From contig NC_089460.1 in assembly GCF_026210795.1 (NCBI RefSeq), positions 1,946,501 to 2,010,500 on the forward strand: a DNA stretch of 64,000 nt, given 5' to 3'. Position numbers and translations under genes: made by a program. The notes beneath the pieces were generated by a model. The model saw only the letters and a program-made list of their open reading frames with translations, ran no database searches and was not told the origin of the DNA. Each line of letters begins with the position of its first letter. The stretch's first letter is position 1. Below, piece by piece: positions 62,494 to 64,000 of this stretch. The DNA comes from Rhizophagus irregularis (lineage: Eukaryota > Glomeromycota > Glomeromycetes > Glomerales > Glomeraceae).

Positions 62494-63885
62494 ATTGACT
62501 ATATAGGGAAAGAAAAAAGCTTTTTCTAGGGCAAAAATATTTTCCGGTGTTTATATATTTATTTTTTATAATTATATCGTGGGATTTTTGAAAGAAAAAG
62601 TTTCTAAAAAGAAGAGAAATTCAGATATATTTTTTATTTTTTTACTATATAAATTTCACTATTATGGTTACTGTCGTACGACATGAATCAATTAAGGTTT
62701 CGATGGTAAAAAAAATAAATTATCAGGTTAGATTTTGGCTGAGTATATGAATTTTGAAGAAATTTGGTAATTTTTATCCATTTCTTGTGTAACGCAGTTT
62801 AAATTAGCTGCATTTTTAACGATAATAACGATAATCGTGAATTTTTTCCAAATAAATTTCGGAAAATTCCGAATTTCTCACGGTCTAATGACTATCTTAA
62901 TAATTCAGGGTTGCTTTTTGTGTTGGGTATGCTGGGACAGCTGGGTACTTGGCATTTCCAAATTACTATAAATAAAATTTTTCGTCCCGCTCTTCCCGTA
63001 TTATATCATTCACGTGATACACATGAATTAAATTAATCAAATGGATCCGAATAGATCCGATAATCCTAATATTAAATCTGATCCTCTAAATAGAGTTTGG
63101 TCTTATAATTCCAATCTGTTAATCAATCATTAATTTTAGATTTATTAGTGAATTTCTATTTTTTTAAAAAAATGAATTATGATAATAAAAGCAAGAATCT
63201 TATTGGTGTCTTTAAGAATGTCATTTGACGAACGGATTAACTTCAATCTAAACCTAAATGGTCGAATCCGATTACATTTTATTAATACCTCTCCGACAGG
63301 TAAATGCATATTTGAATTTAACAGAATTTTTTTTGTCGATTGTGACTCATTATTAAATAAGGATATTCATAATTTTTAACCTCAATGAAAAAATTAACGA
63401 TTGTTTCCATGAAAGGAAAACATGAAGAGTTTTCGTGATTTTTAAACATATAATAAAAAAATTCATAATGTCACATGGAACCTCCATTTTTTTTTTCTAA
63501 AAAAAAAAAAAAAAAGGTCAAAAAATCCGGAACTCAATTACGAATCACAATTTGTCTAAAAGTGTCAAAATTACAATGCTAAAATATCATTGTGACACAA
63601 TCTGAGGCTAATTATATCACGTGAAGATTTGTAATACAGCTTTATTAATATTAAATAAATAAAAATTTTATATTTAGAATAGAATTGAATGAAATAAGGA
63701 AATCTTAACCATCAAAAATATTAAAATGTGATACATTCTTTTTTTTTTTAATAATAAAATATATTGTATATTCCTTTCTTAATTTATTATTGAGACATTT
63801 GAGAATCAAATAAATATAAAGTTATTCATTCTCATGTATTTGGAGTCATACAAAATGATGTTATCAGCTGAATAATAAAAATTAA
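62494..63885. other. upstream region of the Zn2Cys6 gene and 3' flank of the edge gene
   Basis: No supportable gene. Open frames are short and start at non-ATG codons. A GGATCCGAATAGATCCGATAATCC stretch of imperfect short repeats lies near 63043-63066. Confidence 0.55.
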
Positions 63886-64000
63886 TTACGAAATTAAAGG
63901 CGCGAGTTCATCTATTATATAAACTTGCATGCTGTCAGTCAAATTGTTAGCCCATGCCAAGTCAAGTTCTAAACCTGTCCTTTGATGCATAATTTGGTTG
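63886..64000 (-). CDS. 3' end of an unidentified gene, cut by the window edge
   Basis: Reading inward from the right edge on the minus strand, an uninterrupted frame encodes 37 residues and stops at TAA (63886-63888). It includes MHQRTGLELDLAWANNLTDS, then MQVYIIDELAPLIS. Balanced amino-acid use and low A+T content compared with flanking DNA indicate genuine coding sequence. The family is not recognisable from so short a piece, and an intron within it cannot be excluded. Confidence 0.55.
   Translation of the reverse strand, partial: NQIMHQRTGLELDLAWANNLTDSMQVYIIDELAPLIS

Noticed and set aside
63179-63379. 66-codon plus-strand frame
   Set aside because: Non-ATG start, no recognisable motif, no adjoining exon.

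Overview
The window is nuclear DNA of a fungus. It is very A+T-rich and full of long A and T runs. Its genes have short GT-AG introns (about 50-190 nt), and the protein families are fungal: a Bem1 polarity scaffold, a Zn2Cys6 transcription factor, a Δ12 desaturase and an ALDH3 with a C-terminal membrane tail. The A+T bias, the abundant small DNA-transposon relics and a decayed MULE transposase of a style I associate with arbuscular mycorrhizal fungi suggest Glomeromycotina (Rhizophagus-like). That placement is inference, not proof.

Left part (1-27.8 kb): mostly a gene desert. It holds one two-exon RhoGEF gene (minus, 6741-8208), a 27-bp minisatellite (424-945), several microsatellites and diverged tandem repeats, and a hAT-like MITE with 15-bp terminal inverted repeats and an exact 8-bp target duplication (22048-22380). 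At 23.8-26.7 kb lies a decayed MULE transposase on the minus strand, itself interrupted by two further elements: a 769-bp TA-flanked element and a 296-bp near-palindromic fold-back element with an 8-bp target duplication.

Middle part (27.8-40.5 kb): one intronless lineage-type hypothetical gene, then a tandem duplication of a seven-exon M17 leucyl aminopeptidase. The downstream copy is intact, with all metal ligands and a likely mitochondrial presequence. The upstream copy keeps every splice site and almost every exon length but has an in-frame TGA. About 280 nt around that TGA is nearly identical between the copies while neighbouring exon sequence is about 10-13% diverged, which suggests gene conversion. 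A 4.7-kb stretch of relics follows.

Right part (40.5-64 kb): a dense housekeeping block. In order: ALDH3 fatty-aldehyde dehydrogenase (+), 21-exon RQC2/NEMF (-), intronless MYST acetyltransferase (-), COX6B (+), KDEL receptor (+), a small disordered protein with a presequence-like N-terminus (+), Bem1-type scaffold (-), Δ12 desaturase (+), a four-exon Zn2Cys6 regulator (-), and the 3' end of an unidentified gene entering from the right edge (-). The genes belong to separate pathways (polarity signalling, ribosome quality control, ER retrieval, respiration, lipid desaturation and oxidation). No operon-like or cluster logic is evident. I reconstructed all exon boundaries by hand from splice sites and reading phase; each multi-exon model closes in frame.
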